Source: Phorcus lineatus (lineage: Eukaryota; Mollusca; Gastropoda; Trochida; Trochidae). Taken from it: a stretch of DNA of 64,000 bases. Every line of letters begins with the position of its first letter. Positions within the stretch are counted from its first letter, which is position 1. Below the pieces are notes generated by a model. That model searched no databases, was not told the DNA's origin, and saw only the letters and a list, made by a program, of their open reading frames with translations. The stretch is from positions 34,975,764-35,039,763 of the forward strand of contig OV121092.1 of assembly GCA_921293015.1 (NCBI GenBank), in the 5' to 3' direction. The translations under genes were made by a program, and so were the position numbers. Shown piece after piece: positions 1 to 12,149 of the stretch.

Positions 1-989
1 AATGGCTTATTGTAAAGGGCGCAAACTCTTCTACAAGAAGATATAAATATCTATATCATGAGTATTGGCATATAAATACTACATGTAATAAGGCTGATAA
101 ATGGAGAATGGAAATGACATTTGAACATATGAAAATAGCCACAGTCGGCGAATAAAGACATGAATGATAAAAATAGATACATGAATGTAAAGTACCTAAC
201 ATGTACTTTCGATATATACAATAATTTATGATATATCTCGGAGAGGCGAGAAATAGGTCGCACGCTCGAACTGCATGACAGTGATTAAGACCGTAACTCT
301 ATATATCACTCAATCTTCAAAATTGCCTTGTTAGCTTTATATAAACGGATATCCTATTTCTCGCTTACCATTACAAATTTGAATGATAATGTTATCATAA
401 AATCTGGAAATAAAGTTTGTTTTATCTTGAAATAAACCTATGATGATCTTCATAAACGACACGTCTTTTACATCAGTTTAAGCAACCAACAAGCCATGAC
501 GTGACATGTTAATGTCTCACCATTAGAGCTGTCACTCAAACTGACAGTAGTGCATCAACTTAAATCCCAACATACTGCCACATTTCACATAAACTTCACC
601 TGCTACCCCGTCAGTTTTCATAATAGCCGTTATGACAATGCCGTGAGTTATTTATCATCCTGGAGAAGTCGTCACTCAAGCATGACGAGCTGCAAAACAA
701 AGGGTGAAGCCTAAGGTTAAAATGACAAAGAGGCGATTTTTACTCGATTTGATTTTGTTTGTAAAGCTTAAGAAGATAATGTGAAAAAGTATATAACTGA
801 TTGTTATCCTAAGAGTCTCTATTATATTTGTAAATATGGTAGTAGTTTAATCTTTCACAATTTGTTATCCATATCACATTTCACACCAAAAAATTACGTT
901 TAACCATTTTTTTTAACTGAATCGAGTCATTAATGTAATTTTGTACGACACATGATAAATGCACTTAACTGTAATGTATTTAGGCCGTT
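1..989. other. AT-rich intergenic stretch
   Basis: No open frame of coding character, no splice-flanked exon and no structured repeat was seen here on either strand. The short open frame on the minus strand near the left edge has no recognisable domain and ordinary AT-rich composition. Confidence 0.5.
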
Positions 990-1183
990 TGAAATACATA
1001 TATTATAAAATAAATAATTCCTAATTTCCCTTATTTTTTAAGGTTTTTGCCCCAAAAATACATGTTGCCCATGGTTGATTTTGGTTGGGTTTTTCATGGT
1101 TCATCAGCACTGCTAAAGGGACCATTTAAAAACAAAATTTGTCTGTTATCGAAAATGTCCGGGTTTTTCATGATTTCTACTGG
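990..1183 (+). repeat. Dispersed repeat, copy A (forward)
   Basis: This ~190-bp segment recurs in inverted orientation at 5885-6083. From 1061 to 1183 the two copies differ at about one position, and the outer ~70 bp differ at a few. Landmarks are ttgcccatggttgattttgg, then gctaaagggaccatttaaa, then ttatcgaaaatgtccgggtt, ending in tttctactgg. Similarity stops abruptly at both ends. A third, diverged copy lies at 9870-10003. It belongs to no family I can name. The short open frames inside it are not conserved in copy C, so I read it as non-coding mobile or satellite-derived DNA. Confidence 0.8.
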
Positions 1184-4100
1184 CCTATATTTAAAAAAAG
1201 TAGATATCTGCATTTTTTAATTTGTAAAAAGAAATTAATGATTTTATTTGCTTTAACATCAAGCAGTTACTATCACGTTTTCTTAGCGATTGACAAAGCG
1301 CTCGTAACATATATGAAATAGGCATTCTTTTGATCATTTAAATATCTTGTGAGCTAGAAAATAAATAACGTAAGATCAATTCAACATAAATCAATCGACG
1401 AGTGATAGTTCTTCAGCAACGATATCTAAGAATAGTGTTATCTAAAAGAATTTGTATGACAGAAAAAATGTTTACAAATTTCTGTCTGTCCATACGAGAC
1501 AAAGAGGCAGAAAATTCAAGAAATTTATTCTGATATCTATTTCAAGTTAATAGCGTTTTATCCAGTTAATGACATTGTTTTTCGTTGCACCTACCTTTAA
1601 AAGAAAGAGAACTTGTTTCGGTTAGTGTACATTATTTTCAAATCACACTTTTCTTAGATTAAATTGTCCTCAATACTTATACTATTTTCTCCCTGTTTTC
1701 TTATTAATAATTTTGACAGGTATTTATTTTTTGAAAATTGAATTCATGAGACCAAAAACAAAATTTTGATATTTCAATAAAAATGGATAGTTGAAAGTCA
1801 CCGGACATACCCTACCCAGAAATAAAAATATTTAGATTTTTATGAAACTTAGCTTGTTTGTAGACCTGAGTGTGCTGAATTCAAAAATCAAATAAATAAT
1901 GGGGGTCACCATGCTCGTTTTCAAGTAAAATCGTGTCGAAAAATGACGTTTTTTGTGAAAAAGCCCATAAATATGAATTACCTTTTTTCCCTCATAATTT
2001 CTTAAATAAGTGAAATTTATGCAAAACTTAAACCTTTTAAGTCAGTAATAGCAGTACTGTTAATCTTAGTCCCAAAATTTTTTTAAAATTAACATTAAAA
2101 TTATTATTTTCGAGTATTTTTAGTCAATCAAAATTTCCTTTTTAGCATGAAATTTTTATGCGTTTTCAAGAAAAATAAATTTCCCAAATTTAGAATTTTT
2201 TAAAACTTTTATGATATGAACCTGACATTTTAAGAAACTGAAATTCGAAGAAAAAAATGGGGGTCACCAGGGAAAAATCGCGAACTTTTTGTCGTTGAAA
2301 ATGCATATCGTCATTGAGAAAACGCCCACTGCAGCCGCAGCGAGTCTACAATGAGGGCGGTTTTGCTTGAGAGGCGACCTTGTTGATAGGTTGTGTAAGA
2401 TTGTTCATGCAACTCGTTTACAAGTTTAAACACTTAATAGGCTATATCATCTATGATCTTCCACAAATTCTAAAACGATAAACACAACGTTTTTCTGCCA
2501 TGACCCACGAGAATCAAGTGAAATCTCGCCCTACTAGTTCCATCACTGCATTAAAAAAAACTAACCCACTGCACGCTCGACTTTCAACAGTGTTTCAGTG
2601 TTTATCATAAAATCATTTGACAATATCACATACGCTACTTAGTTTAAATAAATGTTTCAAATGTAAAGAGTTTAACTGCAGAAAAATCTGAGGGCCAATG
2701 CCTGTCCAGATATGAAGAAACCACATCAAAACATTGATTACGGTACACCCGCCTAGACTTCCTTCGAAATCGTCTTGACTGATATTTTGTTACTTCAACT
2801 TTAAAGACATTTATGCAATATTTTCAGTTTATTTTCGCTAAAAATCGTCAATAAACTGTTTTTGTCCGTTGAAAATATTATGTTTATAAACTTGCGCTAA
2901 AATATGCGGTTTTCATCTCGGAACGAGGCCGGAGCAAGTCTTTCCTTCGAGACAGTGCAAGTGAATTTCATCGGAGCCGGTCGCTTAATTTGCACCAAAA
3001 TCAAACTCATTCCTTTGCACACTCTATCACAGTCAATGCGACAGGTGGCAACATTAATTAACATGCAACCACAGTCGGTTTATCAAAGGAGTGCTTGTTT
3101 TGCGAACCAAGAAAATGCAGAAGATATTAAAAATAATCAGCATCTAAAATCATACAAATTACAGATAATAAAATCCCCTCCCCAACATTAAAAGATATTG
3201 GAATTATTAAAGTATTCACAAATACTAAATGACTTCTATTTACTGTGGGGAAAATGAATACAATATTAAATTATAAGATAAAAAAGATAAACCATATCAT
3301 ATTGATTCAAATGTTTTGTATCTTTTTTTCTTTGGCCCTACCAAAATAATCAAATCAATCTATGGTTTGAAATTAATTTATTGAGCAATATTTAACAGCT
3401 TTTTTTGGGCAGATTTTCTTTTTATCTGATCTCAGTCTCACATGCTATAACACATAAAAAATAAATAAATTCAAATGTTTTTGTTTTTTTATGTTTTCAT
3501 GATCTTTGGTTTGCTTTAACTAAGCCAGGTTTGCTCCACATCTACATGAAGGGATACTTTTTCAAAATTATTGACACATTTTGTATTATTACAAATAAAC
3601 AATTCATATCTGCCGCAGCCAGGTAGCCTTGACAGTGATTAACTTGCTATATTAGTGATACACAAAGTGTTCAAAATTCCAGTTGACATTAATACAGCTG
3701 CACCATGATCTGCAAAATTAAAGGATTGTGATCATACTGTAAGAGTTATTTGTTATTTTGTTTGCTACAATGCAAGGATTGCTAGTAAACAGATACCACA
3801 TTACTTGAAATATTTGATTATGACTGCCTTTTGAGTAAAGTTTACAGATAAATGGAAGCAAAAACATAGTCTGATAATCTGATACCAAACAAACTCTAAC
3901 ATGTGATATGAAAATTCAGTGCAATCACTTTTAACAATTATCTACAAATATATTAGCCAATGTATATGCAACCAAAATCACATAGATTCAAAAGGAGGTA
4001 TTTGAACAGATCAGATGCACTTTATTCATTACCAAAACTTCTTTTGAAAGTGACATATGAAACCATATTATTGATATATTCATGCATTAAAGAAATTTAA

Positions 4101-5884
4101 ATTATTAGGACGCTTGTTAACAAAAATAAAAACTTGCATCTCAAGTTTTAAAGGAAATTTGTTGTGTTTGGGGCCAACCTTATATTTTTTCTGCTAACAT
4201 TTTCATGTTTATAAAACAAGTCGTTGTGGCTTTGAATTACTAAGATAAACAATTGCATTAAAGTTGTATAAAAACATACTGAAAATATATGCAATCAGTA
4301 TACATCAAATATTCAACATTAAAAAAGATGCACTGTTAAAGATGCTGTTATAATTATGTGAGGATTTTGAAATAGGGCCTTAATTTCCCCATAGATATTT
4401 TTTAAACAGTGTCACCTGATGAGATCTTTTGCCATGATGTTTTCCACATAGGTTTTTCCCATCAGAAATTTCACTTGCTAATCATATAGCAAAAGTTTCA
4501 AATACATTTTCAGAGACAAATCCTTCACATATTGGTGCCTCACAACTGATCTCCAAAAAAATAATTTATAAAAATCTACTTCAAAAGAAGAAATATTAGC
4601 GTAACTGTATCTACATAAATTGACATAGGTATATAGAGAGAGATAACAGATTTTTAAAAATCCATCGGCTTTAAACTAATCAATTTATTTTATTTATTCA
4701 TAATTTGTAAAATGAAAAAATTTGTTGAAATGATTAATTGATAGTTGAAGATCACGATCACGTCTCGCTTTCGCAAAATAAGTTATAGCAGCAATTTGAT
4801 CTTGACTGACGATTCGACGGCTGCCTACCTCGAATGAAAGGGTTGCGCTGTCGGGTCGTCATGTTTTCGTTGGCCGCATATACGTGAAATAATTTCCATC
4901 AATTCAAAGTGACGTCGCCAGATTTCCGTATAGGGACATATCCTCGAGAAAGAAATTTCATGACGATGGTCATGAGTAGGGAATCGGAATTTCATGTAGA
5001 GAATTAATGCAGTAACATTGGGTCAAAACAAGATCAGCTGTTTGTCGCGCCGATATGGCTTGCGTATATTTTGTTGTAAAATCACTAATTCTTCAATCAA
5101 ACTGAGAATTTATGCTAAATTTTCGCTTCCAGTAATTCAATTTCAGCAAGCTTTTGTAAATAAAAAGCTAGTTTCAGTGACAGTGTTCTCATTTTAACTG
5201 CCGATTTTCTGAAGTCCGTCGATCAGCTGATGACGGCATGGCTTGTTTATCAATACTGCCGTAGATAGTTTCCATGTCGTAAATGTCCCGCTTTCATTCA
5301 TTTAGGAGCGCTCAAATGGGCTTACACAGCGTAACTATGCTATTATTATGATGACTGATGATTTCAAGTATTAAGACATACGATCTTGTAAATTAGATGA
5401 TTGTCGCAAATTTATTATCGTAACGAACTGCGATGCTCATATCAAATGTAAACTTCTAACGGTAAATAGGCCTATATCTTACTTCGCTTTAGCATGACAG
5501 TTGAAACTGCAAGATTGTTTATTATAACAGGATTTTATTTAGACTAACAAAAAGATTAAGTGAAGCGCACGTAAAATGGGAAACATTTGCCGAGTATCTA
5601 AAGCATTGATAAACAAATAGTCGATAAAGTCTAAAAATCTTGGTAAAATAATTTTTGCATTTAGGGATGATGCAAGTTAAGCGAGATGACCTGTATTAAA
5701 AAAAATATTATGTTTTAGTTAGGAGATAAATCCCTTCTGTTTTTTATTTTGGGGTTGTATGTCGTGCATTTTTCACCCCGAAATTTAATTTCAAACCGAA
5801 CTTGCTGCAGAACTGTAGCTATATATAACCTCTTAATTCCCCCAGTATCATCGAGTTTAAAGGCGACGTCAGGGTATCAAAGAG
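1184..5884. other. Intergenic region between the inverted repeat copies
   Basis: No gene is supported. The word aatgggggtcacc occurs twice (1898-1910 and 2256-2268) inside similar AT-rich contexts, suggesting an old duplication of ~358 bp. A 95-codon open frame at 2904-3191 lies in a locally GC-richer patch, has no recognisable domain, and is best treated as chance. About 4750-5340 is richer in CG dinucleotides than its surroundings and contains a CRE-like gtgacgtc; it could be a promoter-type segment, but no adjacent exon was found. Confidence 0.5.
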
Positions 5885-6083
5885 CCTATATCCAGTAGAA
5901 ATCATGAAAAACCCGGACATTTTCGATAACAGACAAATTTTGTGTTTAAATGGTCCCTTTAGCAGTGCTGATGAACCATGAAAAACCCAACCAAAATCAA
6001 CCATGGGCAACATGTATTTTTGGGGCGAAAACCTTAAAAAATACGGGAAATTGGGAATTATTTATTTAAAAATATATGTATTG
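5885..6083 (-). repeat. Dispersed repeat, copy B (inverted)
   Basis: This is the reverse complement of copy A, nearly identical over the inner ~120 bp. Its outer edge merges into the tandem array that starts at 6011: the first unit of that array contains the part of the repeat that copy A also shows on its outer side. The pair A/B therefore looks like a mobile unit whose one end carries a piece of a tandem array. Confidence 0.8.
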
Positions 6084-6640
6084 CAGGAAAAACTTTTGAA
6101 TTGGCTAGAATGATAGATGGTGCAACATTACATGATTCCCAAGTTCATTTCTGTTGGAGATTTAACGCCATGTCTGTTTTGGGGTGAAAAAGCATAAAAA
6201 ATGAAAGAAAATTGGAATATTTTATGAGAAGTATTTATGTTGAAAAATAAAATGTTGTAGTGATTAGAATGATAGATCATGCAATAATACATACTTTTCA
6301 AGGTCATATATGCTCATGGTTTAACATCATGTCTGTTTTTTGGTAAAAAACATGAAACATCAAAGAAAATTGGAACATTTATAAAACGTTTATTTATTGA
6401 ATAAAACACTTATGTGGCAATTACAATTTAAGATCATGCAACAGGACATACTTCTAAAGGCTATTATTACTATTGATTGAATAACATGTCTTTTTTAGAG
6501 GGGTTAATATAAGAAATACGAATCCTTTTACAAAAAATATATTTGTTGAAAAATATACTCTGTATTGACATTTCTAGATTACTTTGCATCAGAAATAAGC
6601 ATTCTTGAATTCACTGCCCCTGATTGATCTTTAAAAATGT
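6011..6640. repeat. Degenerate tandem array, ~158-bp unit, about four copies
   Basis: Units start at 6011, 6169, 6328 and 6485, each with catgt followed by a T-rich run and gggg or a relative. Shared later words include aagaaaattgga, a tttat-rich run, gttgaaaaat, and gatcatgcaa or its relatives followed by a catac or catga word. Spacing is 158, 159 and 157 bp. Units are clearly diverged from each other, so the array is old, unlike the fresh A/B repeat overlapping its left end. Confidence 0.65.
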
Positions 6641-6932
6641 CTGAATTTCAGATTTATACGAGTCAATTTTCACAATCTCTAGGTATCTCTTATCAAATAT
6701 TTTTTTAATTTTCAAAATGGAATTAAAGCTCTTCACATGCACATTTTATATTGAAGCACTGATAAATGTGATTATCCTTCTAAAACCACCAGCATGACAG
6801 TTTTCCGGTTCAGATTTCTAAGGCTTTTCCTGAACTTGAATCTGTAAACTATTTTTAGATGTTCTAAATAACTGATGATAACTATATAGCAATATAGATA
6901 TACTTGTTATCTACCCCATGCTACAAATAGAG

Positions 6933-7058
6933 AATCTCACCCAAGTGTCTTCTGATATCAAATATATCAACACTATTCTATGAAATGTGCCTCGGATATT
7001 TTTACTTTTATAGACTCGTATTGATATATTTGATATCAGAAGACACGAGGGTGAGATT
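6933..7058. mobile_element. Foldback element (MITE-like), 126 bp
   Basis: The left arm starts aatctcaccc and runs through gtcttctgatatcaaatata; the right arm is its reverse complement, ending gggtgagatt. Arms are ~38 bp with a couple of mismatches around an ~50-bp AT-rich centre. No coding capacity. Such palindromic units are typical of non-autonomous DNA transposons, but no target duplication was identified. Confidence 0.6.
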
Positions 7059-9869
7059 ATGTTTATCATCCAAAATCATTTTTCATTTCCATTCCTTGTA
7101 AAATGTATTTTCTGAACACTGCACTCCTCCTAGACTCTCAGTGCGGTGAAGTCATATCACTGATGTTGTCATGCTTATGACGTCATAGCATTCTGATGTC
7201 ATTACTTGATGTAAAACAATTGTGATGTCATGAATTTGACTGTAACAGGGCTTTGTTCAAAATCTACTGTCAAAACAATATCTACTAGGAGATATCCCTT
7301 GATCTTCAATGAGCGATATCTCCTGTAGAACACAGTTTTGGATGATAAAATACAGTTTTTGACAGAGGGTACATTATCACTTGTCTTTCCCAAAGCATAC
7401 AAAATAGTTTCATCAGATACAGATTATTCATTTTTCTAACAGGGTTAATAACATTGTACTTAAGATAATGTTTTAAGAAGAATGACATATTCTAACTTAT
7501 TTTCCTGGATCCATTAAAATTTCATATAATGGTAAAGACATTGACGATTGTCCAGAATCTGCAGAGAATCCTGTGCTTAAAGGTACTATAGCACGCTTTT
7601 TCGCTCCAAATTGGCTCTTTTAAGGCATATGATTATATAGGCACTTACTTATGCTTTCAATCGAAGCAGGAAAATACTTATTATTCTTTACAACTGACCT
7701 GTAATCAACAATGAAAACATTTAAGACAGCTGAAGTCGGCTTAGAAATATTTAGTTCTATGGTCAGCTGTGCACTAAAAAATATGAACAGTTGAACAGCT
7801 GAAAACGGCTCAACTAGTAATGTGTGTAGCTTTGGAAATTACCTAAACTCTGAACTGAGAATAAGGGATGAAATATTGTATATTAAAGCAATCTTATAAC
7901 ATAATCACTTTAAAAAATGTAGTATAAGCATTGTAAATGGATTATGATCGTTAGTAATCGAGAGATATTCATTATCTGTGCATTTGTTGTTTAAACGAAA
8001 TATTGGTGTGCACTTATACCTTTAATACTCCATTAGATGCAAAGCACTGAGCACACCGGAGGGAATATCTCCCTGTTTGTTAGATTGACAAATGATGCTG
8101 ATAGACATATGCCTTTCACAGGATTAACAAATTATCAGTTTCTCTAAACTATCATACCTTTTCAAATTATTTGAGTAATACTCAGTCAACTCATGCATGC
8201 TTTGATTTAAAAAAATTTGAGTTCAGCTGTAAGGTCTCATTTAATGACAAATGTGGTTGAATGACGCTTTTGAGATTCATGGTTATGTAAAAAGCAATTA
8301 AAATTTGAAAACATTTGATATGGGGAAAATTATTGACATTTTTGTAGTTTTTTTAATCTAAGTAATATGTTCAACAATTTTAATTGTAAATTCTTAGTGT
8401 TAGATAAATACTGATAGCATTCTTATTATATGTCAGAACTGATTTGTGCATTTATTAGCAGATCCTAATTAACTTTTGAGATGACGAAGTCCCTGGGCCC
8501 ATGAGTTATGAATTAGTGGGACAATGTAGGTTGGTCATTAGAAAATACAAGCCTAGGGAGATAAATTTACAGTTGAAATCATTAAATTTCTGTTAATATA
8601 TTTATATACATATTTTTTGTAACTTTGCATGAATAACCCAAATTGGTATTGTCTAAAGCCGAAATTGACTGATAGTAATATCTATAGTTTTAACCTAAAA
8701 AATTATTTATTCTCTAGTAACTATTTTAGCATTGGAAAGATTAATAAATTTAATATAATATGTAAATTTGAGGTGATGTGAACTTCAAATGATTGTAAAA
8801 AAAAAGTATCAATCAACAGACGATTTTTCATAAGAGATAAGTCAGCGTGAAAGTAGTATCAGTAGGATGGCATGCTTAGCCTTTTTAGAGGTGTGTGAAC
8901 TTTCCCCAAATTTATCTATTCAATGTTTCAAAGGGAATTGAATAGATAAATCATATGCTTTAACTTTTTTGTTATCATTACATTAGTAGTTCATAATAAT
9001 TTCTCGTAGAAAAGGCTTTTATGAAGATGAAGTTGTCAATTTACAAAGTTAAAATATCTATATATAGATAATTCAAGCACGAAAAATATGATTATTTGAT
9101 GGTATCTGCATAGACTAAAGCATTCATCTTATTGTCAAAATACTTTTCCATAAAAAAATATTCACAATTTTCATTTTAAAAGTCATAAAATACCGCTTCC
9201 AAACTTTTGTTGTCAACAACAATGTAAGCCATTTTCAACCTCCAAGTCAGGGCGCCTTCCCTTCGAGTACCTCTACGGTAGTTGCCCTGCCTTCACTTGC
9301 GGGGACATTGTTGTCAGGATTCTTGACAACAATGGGAATTGACGTCATTGATAATCTCGAACCAAATTGTTATTTTACATACAAATAATTTGGTTCGAGA
9401 GTATGTTTTAAACGTTAGGCGTATGAAATTCTATGAATATTACAAAAGTTTGTGGAATTTGCTTCAAATATAATTTCCTATTTGATGAGTATATGGTGTA
9501 CAATTTGTTACATTTCAAAAATTCAAAGACAACTTAATAAAATAACAAAAAGTTTCGTTTGCCGTACTCATTTCTTGAGTTGTTGTTCGGAGTTGCATTG
9601 TGAATCCTATGAGTTAGGAGCTTCACTTTTAGAGCGTGACATCAATCGTCGGTTGCACGCGCTGTGTTAGAGCTTTTTCACCTTGAAGCCTTCTGATGGC
9701 AGCGAGTATATTAGTGACGTCACGGAGCGGATACTCGCTGTCTGGAGCTAGAGCCATTTTGGCAGTTGCCATGAAGGGAGATAACTCAGGCGATAATAGT
9801 CACACAACTAATCTTATATGGAGAGGCTTCTGCACAACTTTTAGGTACATTTTCAAGTGGCCATAACTA
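7059..9869. other. Intergenic region with small palindromes
   Basis: No gene is supported. Two neighbouring short palindromes lie at 9306-9334 (cattgttgtca paired with tgacaacaatg) and 9355-9400 (tctcgaaccaaatt paired with aatttggttcgaga). A CRE-like gtgacgtcac at ~9714 followed by gagccattttggc near 9750 resembles promoter elements (CREB and YY1 type), but I found no downstream exon. Confidence 0.45.
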
Positions 9870-10003
9870 TTTTTGCCCATGGTTGATTTTGGTTGGGTTT
9901 TTTTCAGAGGGTAAGGGACATGTAATCTTTCATTTTTTCAAGTCATTTGTCTGTTATCGAAAATGTCCGGGTTCACTTAAATTTTGGGAAATTTCGACTG
10001 GCC
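9870..10003 (+). repeat. Dispersed repeat, copy C (diverged)
   Basis: Shares with copies A and B the blocks ttgcccatggttgattttgg, tttgtctgttatcgaaaatg and a terminal actggcc, but the middle is replaced by unrelated sequence. It shows that the conserved blocks, not the intervening frame, define the family. Confidence 0.6.
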
Positions 10004-10589
10004 TAATATTGGCGAAGCAACTGTAGCTAGTACCAGCAAGGGTATCTGACATGAGAAAGCCACTAATAGGACATATTTTGCCTATTCTCCTGTGGAACAA
10101 TGGAACAAAGTGTGATATATGTTGATGTCAAAGTCTTAGCTTAATACAGTTATGAATGTTTGAATGACATTTCATGTTTGCTTTTCATTAGAGGAACTTC
10201 AGAGTAACCCCGAATTTGAAATATTTAATTATCCAACCATTTGCACCTGTTCTCATTAATGAGCTCGCTCAAACTGCGACTACAGCGTTGCCGGCCAGTT
10301 GATTTTGTTTATATTCAATTACCACTTCAAATTCAACATTTTACAAAGCTTTAAAAAAGTCTTGGCCTTTTTCATTTGCAGCCTTGCCTCACGATATTAA
10401 CCCCCGCTATATATATAGTTTTCCGCGTCGCTAATTGCACAAATTAATTTGATTGCATCCAAACAGGCTCTTACATTTCAAGATGGAGAAACGCTCGTTT
10501 GTATTATGACAGACGTTGTAAAGGAATTTGTAACAGAGTGACCTCTGTTGGAAGAGAGTGTCTCAATCCTACACAGATGACACTCCAAA

Positions 10590-11285
10590 TCCGAGATTCC
10601 TAGCATTCATGGTTTCTTAATTTTAAAAAAAGACACAAAATTTGAGGGTACACAGCCTGCTCCGCCCATATTTGAGAGTTGATCAAAATCCAAACTACAA
10701 AGTTTAGTCTCCACAAAAAAAAGATGCTAGTCTGAAAATTTTAGCTTCCTTGATTTTGGTTTATCACCCTAAATATGCACCCTTGCCACGCACATATCTA
10801 AGAACTCAGAAATTAACACACAAAATTAAGTATCCATCCTACAATGACAAAAGCTTGAAGAAGATGATACGCCAAGTTTCAATGGTTTCTTGAGAAATAG
10901 ACGAAGGAAGAATTGAGGGTGGACCCTGCCTGACCCATATTTCATCACCAAATTTACAATTGATCTCCATGTCACAAAGCATCCTGTCTCAGGGTAAGAC
11001 GTGTAGCTGACGCTCCACTCTTTACTAAGAGGACTGGAGCGTCAGCTAGCTACACGTCTTACCCTGAGACAGGATGGTCACTAAGATGTTACTCTTAAAA
11101 GTTCATGCAGCCTCCTGTGGCAATTTTTTATGGACAAAATTTAAGATTTTAGGGAAAATGCCTGCCACGCCCATATTTGAGGTGTGGGGTCAGTCCCAAA
11201 GTTACAAATTCAGATCATCTAGGCGCAAGGTACATCACCCAAAATTCCAGAGTTGCAGAACGTTCTGGAGGAGAAGCTAAAACAA
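10590..11285. repeat. Degenerate tandem array, ~125-145-bp unit, about four copies
   Basis: Cognate blocks related to cctgccacgcccatatttga occur at ~10656, ~10781, ~10925 and ~11161, each preceded by an aaatttgaggg-like word. Spacings are 125, 144 and 236 bp. The last spacing drops to ~140 bp once the inserted hairpin at 10981-11075 is subtracted. Units are old and diverged, and open frames across them are short. Confidence 0.5.
10981..11075. mobile_element. Hairpin (foldback) insertion
   Basis: A 37-bp arm starting atcctgtctcagggtaagac is repeated in reverse complement at the right side, with a 4-bp agct duplication inside the right arm and a ~17-bp loop. Arms are otherwise perfect, implying recent origin. 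It interrupts the tandem array described at this position. Confidence 0.7.
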
Positions 11286-11442
11286 TTATATGTTTAAAGA
11301 GCGGACAAAACCTAACACCTAAGGGAGCCTATCAAAGGGCCATTACATAAGCACTTCCTGTCTTAATAATATTTAAGTTAAAAAAATGGCTTAAATTTTC
11401 TCAGGACGAAAGATTACACCTCAATTATTTTTTGATCACTCC

Positions 11443-11927
11443 TTGCAGTTTAAAGAGCCACTCCGCGATTTTCATAACATATTATTTACCTTTGATACGA
11501 CCCTAAATGTCATATGTGGTGGTATAAAGTCAAAACACCCTAACTTTTCATGTCCAAAAGACTTATGTCAAATACTGGTTTTCAATGAAAATCTAAAAAA
11601 GCCTTTTAAATGCACAGAGGTGTAGATGTTGCGTCCAATATACATGGATACTAGTTATATAACAAACAAACACTATCAACTCCTAAATGCCTTCCTGGCT
11701 GGATTAGATAAGTCACCAAAAAAATGTTTGAGTATTTGACACGCGCCACAGTCCGGTTTTCGATCATAATTACGACCTTCTACCTTCATATTGTTACTAT
11801 AAAAAAACAATAACCTTTAAAATGTGTCTTTTTGGTAACAGTCGATACTTTGCAATCAATGACACCATTGAATATTTTTGGCATATATGACTCCAGCAAC
11901 TCACAGAGTGGCTCTTTAAACCTGCAA
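11443..11927. mobile_element. MITE with ~23-bp terminal inverted repeats
   Basis: The left end reads ttgcagtttaaagagccact and the right end is its reverse complement with one extra base. The interior is AT-rich and non-coding. Two other places share blocks with it: 58144-58462 (gcgtccaat, gactccagcaa and the ttaaag end) and ~55240-55441 (tttgagta, tgacacgcgc, ttttcgatca, ctttaat end). Three related copies support a mobile non-autonomous DNA element. No clear target-site duplication could be assigned, partly because the next element begins at the following base. Confidence 0.6.
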
Positions 11928-11990
11928 TTCCACCTCCCCATTCCGTACTATCGGAATCCCATGAGATGTGCGCATGCGCAATTGCTTCAG
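11928..11990. repeat. DIRS left terminal repeat
   Basis: Outer part (11928-11959) begins ttccacctccccattccgta and matches the internal complementary region. Inner part (11960-11990, containing the palindrome gcgcatgcgc) is the inverted partner of 16921-16951. Confidence 0.85.
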
Positions 11991-12149
11991 TGCGATTGTT
12001 CCTTTGTATCAGTGAAGTCGTTTTTTCAACCCTGCGTTGTTTTGGAAATTTTGGCGATTTTACCTTTATACAGAACGTTTCGATTTTGCACCTACGAGTT
12101 TTCGGGCCAGAGAAACAGAAAGTCGAACTTTTTTACTTGGACACGTTGT

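Noticed and set aside
2904-3191. 95-codon open frame
   Set aside because: No domain, no splice signals in frame, low-complexity end; likely chance in a GC-richer patch.
5819-6013. 64-codon minus-strand frame through repeat copy B
   Set aside because: The corresponding frame is not preserved in copy C, so the repeat is not conserved as protein.
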